64,000 bases of DNA from DATBFG01 sp036558645 (GTDB taxonomy: Bacteria > Acidobacteriota > Terriglobia > Terriglobales > Acidobacteriaceae), in NCBI GenBank assembly GCA_036558645.1, contig DATBFG010000088.1, positions 1 to 64,000 on the forward strand, in the 5' to 3' direction. The notes beneath the pieces are model-generated. The model did no database searches. It saw only the letters and a program-made list of their open reading frames with translations, and was not told where the DNA came from. The translations under genes were made by a program, and so were the position numbers. How positions within the stretch are numbered: the first letter of the stretch is position 1; every line of letters starts with the position of its first letter. Of this stretch, positions 27,031-35,630 are shown in pieces.

Positions 27031-28416
27031 TTATGCAACTTCTGCTGCCGCGGCAGGGAAGCGTTGGATTTGCGGCGGTTTCCAGTTGCCGTCGAGAGCG
27101 TCTTGTTTTGGCCAATACAGCCTCATGGCAAGACGAAAGGCGTCTTTCGGGGCGGGCAGCCAGTTCGATTCCCACTGCTTCTCTGGACAAGTTGTCTGAA
27201 TGTACAACGTCAGCGAGCCATCATCGTTAAACCTGACCTTCTCGCGGTCGCCAATGATCGCAAAACGATTGATAGGATTTCTTACGAGGGACTGGTTTGA
27301 GTCGTACATACTGATAGACCAGTAAGCGCTCACCGGCGGTAGTTGGCCTTTTGCGAAATGAATCTGGTAGCGGTTGTCACCATCTAGGGGGGTTCCGTCC
27401 GCGTCCTTGCATGCCCGCGCGCAGAGAGTGTCCTCAGTGAGGCTCGCTCCTGGACGAGTGACTGCGGTTGTTGCCCTGTGGAGATAGTCGGTGCCATAGC
27501 GGCCTAGGTTCTTCGTGAACTCCCAGCCGTTGATCACCCTACCGCGAGTTTTCTTCGCTTCAGCCAGGAGCTTTGCATGGCCAGCGGCAAAACCTCGCTC
27601 GATAGCGGCGCTCAGGGTCGGACCGAGAGCTTTGATATCGAAAGGATGCCCCGGCACAATTCCAATAGCGGCCAAGCTCTTGGCTGCGTCTCCGTCCTGC
27701 GGCGTAAGAGGATTGTCCTTCATCAAGGCACAGAGCCGCTTGAAGTAGGCGGAGGCTTCCAAGCTAGCGACCTGCTCCGCTGCAGAAGTTTTCAGGCTAA
27801 CGCTCCTTACGGGAACGGAAACGTTTTCTGGTGGCGCAAAGGGTCGGCCCCATGCACTTAGTGGCGTGATTTGAAATCCATCCTGAAAAGCGTGGACTGT
27901 GGCGTAATCCTCGAGACTTCCGGTGGTTTGAATCCGTCCGATCAGCCAAACGAGATTCGTCGGGGCCTGAATCATACTGACGCCATCCGGGAGCGTGTCC
28001 AAACTGCATGGACCCACAATCGCATAGGCTGCTGCACTGCTTCCGGTGGTGCGCGTGCCGAGACAAGCAAAGACGTTGGTCCAGGCATCCAACATCTCCA
28101 TGAAATAGTACCGCCGCCTCATCTCAGGCACGCTCAGCACCATCGGCTCTTTAGAGAGGTCGAGAAATGCAGACGTCTGCAGCGCATCTGCGCTCGCTCT
28201 AGTGACAAAGGTCGTCGTGTCGTCAGGAAATGCGCGCATGTGCGCAAAATGATTGATTGGTGCAGCAACTTCTCCCGATAGGGTTGTATTTGTGAAAATC
28301 TGCCGCGTCACGTCGGCAAGCACCAACGGATACCCGAAGATATATGCATCGAGGGCACAGTCGTGAGCACGTTGCTCTGAAATTCGAGTAGGGGCAACTA
28401 TGATTTCAGAAGCCAC
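27031..28416 (-). CDS. DUF1254/DUF1214 domain protein
   Basis: About 461 residues from GTG 28416, which is preceded by a good AGAGG site at a 7-base gap; the frame stays open upstream to an ATG at 28497 and a TTG at 28509. The N-terminal DUF1254 part shows DAYIFGYPLVLADVTRQIFTN and INHFAHMRAFPDDTTTF; the C-terminal DUF1214 part shows AYWSISMYDSNQSLVRNPINRF and the WLPAPKDAFRLAMRLYWP end. No signal peptide is visible. The family is widespread and common in soil bacteria, but its biochemical role is not settled. It stands alone between two intergenic gaps. Confidence 0.88.
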   Translation of the reverse strand: MASEIIVAPTRISEQRAHDCALDAYIFGYPLVLADVTRQIFTNTTLSGEVAAPINHFAHMRAFPDDTTTFVTRASADALQTSAFLDLSKEPMVLSVPEMRRRYYFMEMLDAWTNVFACLGTRTTGSSAAAYAIVGPCSLDTLPDGVSMIQAPTNLVWLIGRIQTTGSLEDYATVHAFQDGFQITPLSAWGRPFAPPENVSVPVRSVSLKTSAAEQVASLEASAYFKRLCALMKDNPLTPQDGDAAKSLAAIGIVPGHPFDIKALGPTLSAAIERGFAAGHAKLLAEAKKTRGRVINGWEFTKNLGRYGTDYLHRATTAVTRPGASLTEDTLCARACKDADGTPLDGDNRYQIHFAKGQLPPVSAYWSISMYDSNQSLVRNPINRFAIIGDREKVRFNDDGSLTLYIQTTCPEKQWESNWLPAPKDAFRLAMRLYWPKQDALDGNWKPPQIQRFPAAAAEVA

Positions 28417-28609
28417 GAGCTTGCCTCTCCTCTTTACCTTGCCGTATCTTCCCCTGTTATCGTCGGACTGAGGGAATTCTGGTTCGACACGATGCATGCC
28501 TTGTCGCAAGTCAGAGTAGAGCAGAGTCTGCCGCGTTCTGACCTGTGCTCCTTGAGTTGTTACCCCTGATTTCGGCCTTGCAACCTAGATCCCAAACCGG
28601 ACTGTTGAA

Positions 28610-29002
28610 CTAAGTCCCGATTGCGCCGTCCACCGCTTTTTCCCATGCCGCGTCTGGTTCGCAGCACATTCTGCGGTTGTGCGGTAACCGCAGCGGCAAA
28701 AGCGGTGGAGACGCCGTCGGGTCGTTCTGTGCCCGAAGAGAAACAACTTCTTCGTTTGTGGTCTGCTGGTCTGGGTCTGGTTCTCGGAGGGATTTATAGC
28801 CGCACCGCGTCCTGCGGATGGATCGTGTCTTAGTGGACTGCGGTGCTACCGGACCAGCACTGGCTGGCGGCGGTTGTTGAGCTTGCCGTCTGGTTTGCCC
28901 ATTCAGCAAGGCGAGGCGCGCCGCCAGCGCAGCCACAACTAGCGCACAGCCGGAGAGTTGCTGTACGTAGTGTCTTGGGACCACATTATTCTCCCTTGCC
29001 AT
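28610..29002 (-). CDS. Putative small membrane-anchored protein downstream of a palindromic operator
   Basis: A 130-residue ORF from ATG 29002 with a hydrophobic N-terminal segment (CALVVAALAARLALLNG), then a Pro/Arg-rich tail with no family I recognise. The ribosome site is weak. What supports it is the perfect CTGTCA-N4-TGACAG palindrome 30 bases upstream of the start on the correct side. The tail composition is compatible with a non-coding frame, so the real gene may be shorter or absent. Confidence 0.35.
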   Translation of the reverse strand: MARENNVVPRHYVQQLSGCALVVAALAARLALLNGQTRRQAQQPPPASAGPVAPQSTKTRSIRRTRCGYKSLREPDPDQQTTNEEVVSLRAQNDPTASPPLLPLRLPHNRRMCCEPDAAWEKAVDGAIGT

Positions 29003-29031
29003 GAATGTACTTTCAGAAAGACAAAAAGAAA

Positions 29032-29047
29032 CTGTCAGTAGTGACAG
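29032..29047. promoter_or_regulatory. CTGTCA-N4-TGACAG operator, perfect copy
   Basis: Perfect 6+6 dyad with spacer GTAG, flanked by A on the left. It is intergenic, 30 bases upstream of the minus-strand ORF that starts at 29002. One of six perfect copies in the window. Confidence 0.75.
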
Positions 29048-29117
29048 CGGTGAACTTACTCAAAATAAATCTCCTCAGGAATAGCCGCGATGGGATCAGT
29101 GGGTGATATCGGATAGA

Positions 29118-29855
29118 TTACTTTTTCAACTTGCACGTCTGTGCGACGCCAGACCAAGTCACCGTGGCTTCCCCGTGCGCCTCCCAGAATAGAACGCCCT
29201 GGCCTTCGTACTTTGCTCCGCTTCCAGAGCGTACCTGGAATGCAGGCCGCGTTTGATTTGCATGCTCAAGGAGCAACAGGCCGGGTTCGGTCTGGTAGTA
29301 GGTCGCTATGAATGTTCCCAATGTGCCATCCGGCTTAGGACACTCAAAGTTGAAAGGTCCTCGCGTTGCGACCGTTGAATCTCCGGAGGATCCAAACTGA
29401 GGGATGGGCTCAAACTCATAAGTTCCGCCATCAGCCATCAACGAGAGAAAGAGGTGCCCGTCCCTCACGACGTAGGATCGAACTGCCATCCAGTCGCGCG
29501 CAATGCGATCAGAAAGTGCTCCCGCAGGGCACATGGCGCGAGTCAGGGCAAGTGGGCCCAGATCGAGCTGACTTGCTCCTACGGACTTCCAGGTGCCGCG
29601 TCCGCGATTGCAGTCGAGACGAGAGGTGAGACTGCCGTCGCTGGCGAAAGCAACCGTGTACTTGCTCCTATCGTCGCGCGCAAGCGTCTTGTCATCCCCG
29701 CCACGAAACTCCACAAGTTGCCAGGTGGTGGATGTGAGGTCAGATGTTGCGTTCTGCATCGAACCTTGCGTCATGGCGCGAGAAGAAAGCAGAAGCAGGC
29801 TCGCAGATATTAGGAACAGATTTGAACTTGTCCGATGGTTTGCATTGATGAACAC
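29118..29855 (-). CDS. Exported META domain plus MliC-type lysozyme-inhibitor fusion
   Basis: A 245-residue protein with a signal segment (LFLISASLLLLSSRAMTQG). Residues about 40-135 form a META/HslJ domain (TTWQLVEFRGGD, then SLTSRLDCNRGRGTW and LTRAMCP). Residues about 160-245 resemble MliC/PliC C-type lysozyme inhibitors: FNFECPKPDG, an ARYEGxGVxFW-like GAKYEGQGVLFWEAHGEATVTW, and QTCKLKK with the paired Cys. The start is GTG 29855; other starts are possible. A one-mismatch palindrome lies 48 bases upstream. Function is inferred as periplasmic protection against lysozyme and envelope stress. Confidence 0.85.
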   Translation of the reverse strand: MFINANHRTSSNLFLISASLLLLSSRAMTQGSMQNATSDLTSTTWQLVEFRGGDDKTLARDDRSKYTVAFASDGSLTSRLDCNRGRGTWKSVGASQLDLGPLALTRAMCPAGALSDRIARDWMAVRSYVVRDGHLFLSLMADGGTYEFEPIPQFGSSGDSTVATRGPFNFECPKPDGTLGTFIATYYQTEPGLLLLEHANQTRPAFQVRSGSGAKYEGQGVLFWEAHGEATVTWSGVAQTCKLKK

Positions 29856-29903
29856 GACTGATATCTCTTTTTCGAATTTATTGCGAACCGATGCGTTTCG
29901 AAC

Positions 29904-29919
29904 CTGTCACAGTGGACAG
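29904..29919. promoter_or_regulatory. CTGTCA-N4-TGACAG operator, one mismatch
   Basis: CTGTCA-CAGT-GGACAG, also readable as the perfect shorter dyad CCTGTC/GACAGG. It is 48 bases upstream of the META-MliC start on the minus strand. Confidence 0.6.
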
Positions 29920-29964
29920 GCGCAGAACTCGAGAAGCTCGAAATTTCTGTATTTCCGTAGCCGG

Positions 29965-31608
29965 TTACCACGTGCCAATGCGTAAAACTAAGCCGGTGCT
30001 AACACGGAGGCCTTGGCTAAAGTCGTATCCGTTTACCGGACCAGCCCATGAGCGAAGATAATCGACATTCGCGACGCGGAGAGCGAGGGCAGGGGTCATT
30101 CGAACGTCCAATCCACCACTGATCGAGAGCGCGAAGCCCGTGGACTCGTAGTGGGTGGTGTAATCATAGCGATAGTCATTGGGATCTTTGTCGGGAGGAA
30201 CGGAGGCCAGTACCTTCTTCTGGAGAACTGGGTCAACGTACTCCTGTGTCACCTTGTGCCCACCAAACCGAGTGGCAAAGTGCGGACTCCAACGGCTTGC
30301 GTTATGCAGAATCCACTGTGGACCTGTAGTGAACGTCAAGGAATCCCCACTCCAGTTAGGTTCGTAATCGCCAAAAGTGCAACCACCAACCTCTAAGGTC
30401 CACTGCCAGGAATCGTTCATTCGCAACCCTCCGACACCCCCGCCACCTCTACATGGAAGATCGCGGAAATGCGTGATCGTCGGTACCTGCGCTGTTACCT
30501 CGAGCTTCGGAACCAGCCGGATCTCCGGAGCTGGCTCGTCTTGCCGAAGGAATAGCTCGCCGTCGTACAGGTACACTCCGGGACGATTCTCACGATGCCA
30601 AGGTGCTTGACCAGCGAGGAGATTGGCGAAGGTCAAGGGAGGATCGAGTGCCATACGAGCCACGGCCCGGATATGCACGTTACGTGTACGGTCTTCAATT
30701 CTACGGATGACGTATTTGTCAACGGCGTCTCCTCCCAGCATCCAGAGCAGACCGCCGTTGGGTGTCACCACATGGTCGACAAAGCCGTAACCGCAGCAAT
30801 ACCGTTGGATCTGGCCAATCGATGCTTCGCTTAGCAGACCGATTTCGAACTGCTCGCTAAATGCCCATGAGTATGCATAGGCGCGCAGCCGGCTCATCCA
30901 ATAGTCCCGGCTTGTACCAAACTCCACGTTGCGATACCGGGGATCGTTATGGACCCACAGGTAGCCAGAGACTCCACCCTGAAACGGATGTCCAAGATAG
31001 TTCTCGTAATAGCCGTCGCCATCCGACCAGCCATGCATGGCGCCAAGCGCCTCGAAGTATCCCCCGAAAACGGAGTTTCCAAGAGCTTTTCGTGTGGACG
31101 GCTCAGTTCCGATGCGGAAGGCGTGCATGACGCCGAGGTAGAAGAGTGACTGACGGGCGAGCGGCCTCCATTGAATGTTCTGCGAAGGTTCTTCCCTAAC
31201 GACAGGTGCTTTCACTGCGGGAGTGACCGGTGGCTCCGATCCCACGCCTTCGCCTCCTGACGACAATAGCCCTGCGGGTGGCGAGAGGTGAAGCGAAGTG
31301 TCAAAGGGAGAAACGGGAAGATCGAACTGAGCTTCCAGTACCCGATCTTCCGCCTTGAAACTCAAGCCCTCGATGGCCTCGAACTGAATACACGACGCGT
31401 GCTCCTGAGTCGGTTCGCAGAGGTGGAACTCGGCATTGTCTCGCGGGCAACACTGTTCTTGATTCTGGAAAGCGTTTGTTGCCGATTCCAGAATCCATGC
31501 CGGGCGAGTACAGGATGTGCAATGGATTTCCGCCCACATGTAGGGAGCGATAAGTAAGATCGCCAAGGCGGCAGGCCGCGTATTATTTCGCCCCAGTCTT
31601 CTCTTCAT
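29965..31608 (-). CDS. Outer-membrane beta-barrel protein, unknown function
   Basis: A 547-residue exported protein. The N-terminus (MKRRLGRNNTRPAALAILLIAPYMWA) is a signal peptide. Residues about 30-160 are Cys- and Pro-containing and likely periplasmic. The remainder carries many aromatic-ended strands and ends STGLVLRIGTW, typical of an outer-membrane barrel. The segment RQSLFYLGVMHAFRIGTEPSTRKAL and several Gly-Tyr-Gly turns recur in acidobacterial proteins of unknown role. I see no catalytic motif. It runs in the same direction as the META-MliC gene, 110 bases upstream, with an operator-like site between them. Confidence 0.75.
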   Translation of the reverse strand: MKRRLGRNNTRPAALAILLIAPYMWAEIHCTSCTRPAWILESATNAFQNQEQCCPRDNAEFHLCEPTQEHASCIQFEAIEGLSFKAEDRVLEAQFDLPVSPFDTSLHLSPPAGLLSSGGEGVGSEPPVTPAVKAPVVREEPSQNIQWRPLARQSLFYLGVMHAFRIGTEPSTRKALGNSVFGGYFEALGAMHGWSDGDGYYENYLGHPFQGGVSGYLWVHNDPRYRNVEFGTSRDYWMSRLRAYAYSWAFSEQFEIGLLSEASIGQIQRYCCGYGFVDHVVTPNGGLLWMLGGDAVDKYVIRRIEDRTRNVHIRAVARMALDPPLTFANLLAGQAPWHRENRPGVYLYDGELFLRQDEPAPEIRLVPKLEVTAQVPTITHFRDLPCRGGGGVGGLRMNDSWQWTLEVGGCTFGDYEPNWSGDSLTFTTGPQWILHNASRWSPHFATRFGGHKVTQEYVDPVLQKKVLASVPPDKDPNDYRYDYTTHYESTGFALSISGGLDVRMTPALALRVANVDYLRSWAGPVNGYDFSQGLRVSTGLVLRIGTW

Positions 31609-31755
31609 GCTAAGCCTGGCAAGAACCTGGTTGCTGCGCAGCCGCCAACGGGCACCTGCTCTTGAAATTTCAACCTTGGCGTTACTAGTACAGATATGTG
31701 TCAGGGTACGGCAAGCGCCGTTGCTATTATCGTCAGCCGACGACGCAATCAGCCC

Positions 31756-31771
31756 CTGTCAATGTTCTCAG
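31756..31771. promoter_or_regulatory. Degenerate CTGTCA-type site
   Basis: CTGTCA-ATGT-TCTCAG keeps a perfect left half but has two mismatches on the right. It lies in the divergent gap upstream of both the outer-membrane barrel gene (minus) and the nonsense-interrupted gene (plus). Confidence 0.35.
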
Positions 31772-31907
31772 TTTTGCAATCCGATAATAGAACCCGCAAG
31801 TCTCCTTTTTGACTCGATGGTGTGAGGTTGATTCTCAAGGGGTGATTCTCTCATTCGGCAAGGTTCACGGAGCGCTTGCATGGGCTCCCGCGCGAAGGGG
31901 GGGCAGG

Positions 31908-32552
31908 TTGATTCGTAACTCAGTGATCATCGCAATGTTGGTGATATCGTCGGCATTCTGTGCCGAAGGGCAAGAACCCGGTCGCTGGAACTTTCATGTG
32001 GGCGGCGGAATCGGTTTTCCACAAGCTACTACTGGGGACTTTGTCGGGGATGCCGCACATCTGGAGATCGGCGCCGGACCGAACCTGACCAGCCACGTGG
32101 GGATTGCGGGCGAGTTCATGTGACACGACCTACCTATCAAGCAGAGTGTAATCGATGCCTTCGACGTTCCCGATGCCGGCGCCCGCGTATACACAGTGAC
32201 TTTGAATGCCATTGTTCGAATTCCGACGCATGGACGAATGGGCTTTTATGCCATCGGTGGTGGAGGATGGTATCACCGTTCGGGTGAGGTAACTGCGCCG
32301 GCCCTGGTGCCAGGCACGAAGTGCCCGATCTTCTGGGAGTGGTGGGGCACGTGCGTGAGTGGCTTGTGGCCAACGAATGTGGTCTTAGCCTCAGCCAGTA
32401 GCGACGCGTTCGGCGGCAATATCGGCGGAGGTATCACCTACCGCTTGGGATCAGGTCCTCTCAGTTTCTATACCGAGGTTCGCTACCACCATGCGTCGCA
32501 CAACCAGGTGGATACAGATTTGTTGCCGGTATCGTTCGGGCTTCGCTGGTAG
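31908..32552 (+). pseudogene. Outer-membrane beta-barrel protein interrupted by an in-frame TGA
   Basis: One continuous frame of 215 codons, from TTG 31908 (AGGGGGGG upstream) to the stop at 32550-32552, broken only by TGA at 32121-32123. The first part has a signal peptide (RNSVIIAMLVISSAFCAEGQ) and GRWNFHVGGGIGFPQ; after the TGA the protein continues HDLPIKQSVIDAFDVPD to TLNAIVRIPTHGRMGFY and a C-terminal FYTEVRYHHASH...FGLRW, a normal barrel end. The stop falls where EFM-W-HDLPI would read TGG, so a single G-to-A change explains it. Alternatives are a sequencing error or stop readthrough. There is no selenocysteine context. Confidence 0.8.
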
Positions 32553-32709
32553 AGACCCCGCTTTTAACAGTTTCCGGCAAGTCTGCTGGAGATATCATAA
32601 TCCTCGAAATTTCGCGATTTTCTGAACCCTGTTTGTTATTTGCGCTATCAGGTCGCGGAACAGAGGGAAGCTTTTCGACTACGCCATCGCATCGCAAGTC
32701 AGGTGGATC

Positions 32710-32856
32710 ATGAAACGCGTCACTGCCTGTTTCCTCATTTCACTATTTACCGTGGGGACCTTGCATGCGAGTGTAGCCCGTGCCGGAGGGACAGATCGAG
32801 TTGCGGCACACATTACCGTCCTTACTACCAAGGAACGACCCTTGTCCACCAAATAG
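32710..32856 (+). CDS. Tiny exported peptide (48 residues)
   Basis: ATG 32710 opens a 48-residue frame with a textbook Sec signal (MKRVTACFLISLFTVGTLHASVARA) followed by about 22 polar residues (GGTDRVAAHITVLTTKERPL). A GGTGG-like ribosome site lies 3-4 bases upstream (AGGTGG-ATC-ATG). It is too short for usual gene callers. The mature part is short enough that it may be a truncated relic. No family is recognised. Confidence 0.45.
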   Translation: MKRVTACFLISLFTVGTLHASVARAGGTDRVAAHITVLTTKERPLSTK

Positions 32857-32901
32857 TTACTTATCCGTAAGCGAGGGTCTCAAACGGGCATCCAAGTTGC
32901 G

Positions 32902-33755
32902 CTAAGCGGCGGTGCCCAGCCCTCGCGCATTGCCGGCAGAATCCAAGACCCCGCGCACTGAATAGTGCTGCTCCGGCACAGAGAACCCGGCCTGTTGAAA
33001 GGTCTCGCGAATCAGTCGATTTGTATCGAAGTAAACCTGCCAATAGTGTTCATTGCTGCAGAAGGGGCGAATCGCGAGCAGCGGTCCTGCCAGATTGAAC
33101 TGCAGTATTTCGATCACAGGTGCTGGAGTAGCGAGAACATTTGGAATGCGCTGCAGTCCTTCCTTCAGAACACGTATGGCAGCCTGATGATCGGTAGAAT
33201 GCGAGATTTGAGCCTGGAGATCTACGCGGCGGTAGTCATTGGCACTGAAATTCTGAATCGTGTACGCAAAGATCTTGCTGTTACCCACGATGGTGACAAC
33301 GTGATCGGGAGTATGGAAGGTTGTCCCAAACAGGCCGATCGACTCCACCGAGCCGGTAATGCCTCCGGCACTGACGATGTCTCCGACCTTGAACGGACGC
33401 AGGACAATGGGAACAGCCCGGCGGCGAAGTTCGATAGCAACCCGCTCCAGGCGGCACCGATGGCAATACCAATTCCAGCTAGGAGGGCCGCGAATGTTGC
33501 GGTCTCGACTCCAAGATATCCGAGCAGCGCAACGACGAGGACGATGTTGAGGAGGACACTCAAGCTCGATCGGATGTAATTCACGATCGTCGAGTCGAAT
33601 TGTTGTCTGTTGAGCGCCCGTGTCAATAGAGATCCGCACAACTTGATGAGCCATCTTCCGATAATGAAGAGGGCGATGGCACCCAGGACCTTAAGGCCGA
33701 CTGCGGTGAGAATTGCCAAGGCGGTCTGCGTTACGGCACCAGCATCAATAGCCAC
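32902..33755 (-). pseudogene. mscS: Small-conductance mechanosensitive channel (mscS) with a frameshift
   Basis: GTG 33755, with GGGAGGG upstream, starts an MscS channel: N-terminal helices, then the TM3 pore region AALLAGIGIAIGAAWSGLLSNFAAGLF. There the frame is lost and the following MscS beta domain continues in another frame as PIVLRPFKVGDIVSAGGITGSVESIGLF, through the C-terminal domain to 32902. Restoring one G to the GGG run at about 33409-33411 joins the two into about 284 residues, the usual size of MscS (286 in E. coli). As it stands the channel would be truncated before its cytoplasmic vestibule. A homopolymer sequencing error is a real alternative. Confidence 0.82.
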
Positions 33756-33861
33756 ATTACCCTCCCGTCAGAGCGGATCAAGCCAACAAGGATCTCAATC
33801 GCCACTTGACTTCCCGCATGAATATCACGGCAGCCTAGTCGTCAAACAACCGAAATCCCAA

Positions 33862-33877
33862 CTGTCAAGTTTGTCAG
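33862..33877. promoter_or_regulatory. CTGTCA-N4-TGACAG operator, one mismatch
   Basis: CTGTCA-AGTT-TGTCAG, 107 bases upstream of the mscS start. It is one of two such sites in this divergent gap. Confidence 0.55.
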
Positions 33878-33913
33878 TGAGCATGGTGTGAAGGACTGTG
33901 GGGAAGGATTGTT

Positions 33914-33933
33914 AACTGTCATATCTGACAGTT
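33914..33933. promoter_or_regulatory. AACTGTCA-N4-TGACAGTT operator, perfect extended copy
   Basis: Perfect 8+8 dyad with spacer TATC, 97 bases upstream of the Spy-like gene at 34031 and in the divergent gap shared with mscS. The full arms make it one of the two best copies in the window. Confidence 0.78.
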
Positions 33934-34030
33934 GCTGCCTGCGTGGCTCAGTTACTAGCCTTTTGGAGTTTGGCAGCGGAGAGTCTTGTTCTCCCCTTGA
34001 ATTCTCGGCGCTGCGCATGGGATGTCAAAA

Positions 34031-34423
34031 ATGAAAAACTGTTGGCTACTGATTCTCACCTTGGCTTTGGTTACTACACTCCATGCACAGCAGGATATGG
34101 AGGCCACCAAACAGGCACTACAGACGGGTGGCAGTACCTATTTCACCGCGAAGATCGACAACCTGACCCAGCAATTGCAACTCACGGAGGAGCAGCAAGC
34201 GAAGATCAGGCCGATCGCCGAACAGGAAACAGGATATCTCGAGCAGATTCGAGGAAACTCAGTGCTCTCGAGAAAAGAGAAGTTGAAAAAATTGGAAGAG
34301 GTAGTGAAGGAGACGGACGCGCAAATGAAGCCAATGCTGTCGCCTGAACAATGGCAGAAGCTGCAGGATTTGAGAAAGCATCAGAAGAGTGAATTAAAGA
34401 AATACGCGAACGAAAAGTCCTGA
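34031..34423 (+). CDS. Exported helical protein, Spy/CpxP-like
   Basis: A 130-residue protein with a signal peptide (MKNCWLLILTLALVTTLHAQ) and a mature part made almost entirely of charged amphipathic helix: LTQQLQLTEEQQAKIRPIAEQ and LSPEQWQKLQDLRKHQ. The LTxEQxxKI / LSPEQWxKL pairs resemble the LTxxQ motifs of Spy and CpxP, periplasmic chaperones and sensors of envelope stress. ATG 34031 is preceded by GGGA; an in-frame ATG at 34022 would add three residues. The perfect operator upstream and the divergent mscS fit an envelope-stress unit. Confidence 0.82.
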   Translation: MKNCWLLILTLALVTTLHAQQDMEATKQALQTGGSTYFTAKIDNLTQQLQLTEEQQAKIRPIAEQETGYLEQIRGNSVLSRKEKLKKLEEVVKETDAQMKPMLSPEQWQKLQDLRKHQKSELKKYANEKS

Positions 34424-34445
34424 TCCGTACCCTGTCGAATTACTG

Positions 34446-34865
34446 CTAGGCGCCGCCGTTGCAAGAAATAAAGGTTTCTCCCGTTAACGCACTCTCGATT
34501 GCACGGTTTAAATCCGTATTCATCTTGCGTTTGAAGACGTATGCGTGGGCTCCCGCTTCCATGGCTGCCCGTACGTAGTCTCGATCCTCCATGCCCGTCA
34601 GCATTACGATCTTAGACGTGTTCTTCGCAGAACGTAGGCGCCTTGCGATCATGATTCCATCCAGACCCGGCAAGAGGATATCAAGCAACACGACGTGCGG
34701 CTGGTGTTCTAGCACGGCCCTCAGCGCCTCCTCACCATGCTGATGGATTCCAATCACATCGAAGCGGTCGCCCAGTTTGCGGACGATGGCTTGCACCATC
34801 TCCTCGTTGTCCTCAGCAATGAGCACACGAGGCTTCGTGTCGATTGTGCGAATTTCCATGAACAT
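34446..34865 (-). CDS. Receiver-only response regulator
   Basis: A 139-residue protein made of one REC domain with no output domain. The acidic pocket is AEDN, the phospho-acceptor is Asp62 in LLDILLPG, the switch Thr is Thr90 in VMLTG and the conserved Lys is Lys112 in YVFKRK. Such CheY-like proteins pass a phosphoryl signal by protein contact. The start may be ATG 34865 or 34859. It is convergent with the Spy-like gene and close to the Crp/Fnr regulator and the sensor kinase, its likely partners. Confidence 0.9.
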   Translation of the reverse strand: MFMEIRTIDTKPRVLIAEDNEEMVQAIVRKLGDRFDVIGIHQHGEEALRAVLEHQPHVVLLDILLPGLDGIMIARRLRSAKNTSKIVMLTGMEDRDYVRAAMEAGAHAYVFKRKMNTDLNRAIESALTGETFISCNGGA

Positions 34866-34952
34866 GGGATGAAGAGATGGTAGTGCGAGCGCGAAGAAAG
34901 TTCGTTGCGCGGGAGCAATGAAGAAGAAGTCAGTTTGCGGCGAGGAGTGATG

Positions 34953-35630
34953 CTAACTGGCGAGAAGCTTTTCGGGTGCTTGAATCAATACTTTGCCTCT
35001 CTTTTTTTCTATGGCACCCAATCGTTCCCAACGGCTCAGCAGACGACTCGCGGTGAATGGACTGACATCGGCCAGGCCGCTGAGCTGCTCATTCGTGATG
35101 TCGACCTGGACTCCGCCGTGATGGACGTTACCGGCGTCGTCGCCTAACTTTAGGAGAGTGTTCGCGAGTCTTTGTTCCGCGGTCTTAGTCAGCAAGCCGG
35201 CGTGACGTCTGACAAACTCAGCCAGGTAGAGCAAAGCAACGCGAAGAGAGTTGTCCCCGAGCTGCGGATACTCCTTTAGCAACCCACGCAATGTAGCATG
35301 TGACCAGACGTAAAATTCGGAGTCCTCGACGGTCTCTGCGGTTCCCATATAATCGAGGGGCTGGTTAAGTAGCGAGGCAATGCCGAAGGCGTCTCCGGGG
35401 ACAAGCCACCGCAATAACAACTCAACACCGTTGTGGCTCAATCGATAAAATTTGGCTCTTCCGGAAGCAAGAAGATACAAATGCGTTGCGGGACCCGCAG
35501 CATGAATAACAAATTCCTTCGGCGACGTTTTTCGGACTTCTGCGGCGCGCAGGATAGCTGCCTTAGCTTCGTGGGAGAGGTCAGCCAGAATCTTCGACTC
35601 CAACAGTGTTGTCGGCAACATCGTCATCAT
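34953..35630 (-). CDS. Crp/Fnr-family transcription regulator
   Basis: A 225-residue regulator: an N-terminal cyclic-nucleotide-binding-like beta barrel (VIHAAGPATHLYLLASGRAKFYRL, VPGDAFGIASLL), a long dimer helix and a C-terminal winged helix with ITNEQLSGLADVSPFTASRLLSRWERLGAI. The recognition helix reads SPFTASRLLSRW, where FNR has TVETISRLLGRF, so the Ser-Arg pair is kept but the Glu is Phe. There is no N-terminal Cys cluster for Fe-S, so it is not an oxygen-sensing FNR by sequence. It is divergent from the kinase gene across a gap that contains a perfect CTGTCA palindrome. I infer that it is the best candidate to bind the repeated operators. Confidence 0.9.
   Translation of the reverse strand: MMTMLPTTLLESKILADLSHEAKAAILRAAEVRKTSPKEFVIHAAGPATHLYLLASGRAKFYRLSHNGVELLLRWLVPGDAFGIASLLNQPLDYMGTAETVEDSEFYVWSHATLRGLLKEYPQLGDNSLRVALLYLAEFVRRHAGLLTKTAEQRLANTLLKLGDDAGNVHHGGVQVDITNEQLSGLADVSPFTASRLLSRWERLGAIEKKRGKVLIQAPEKLLAS

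Noticed and set aside
32121..32123. TGA read as selenocysteine
   Set aside because: No hairpin of SECIS type follows and the neighbouring residues fit Trp in a barrel, not a redox site.
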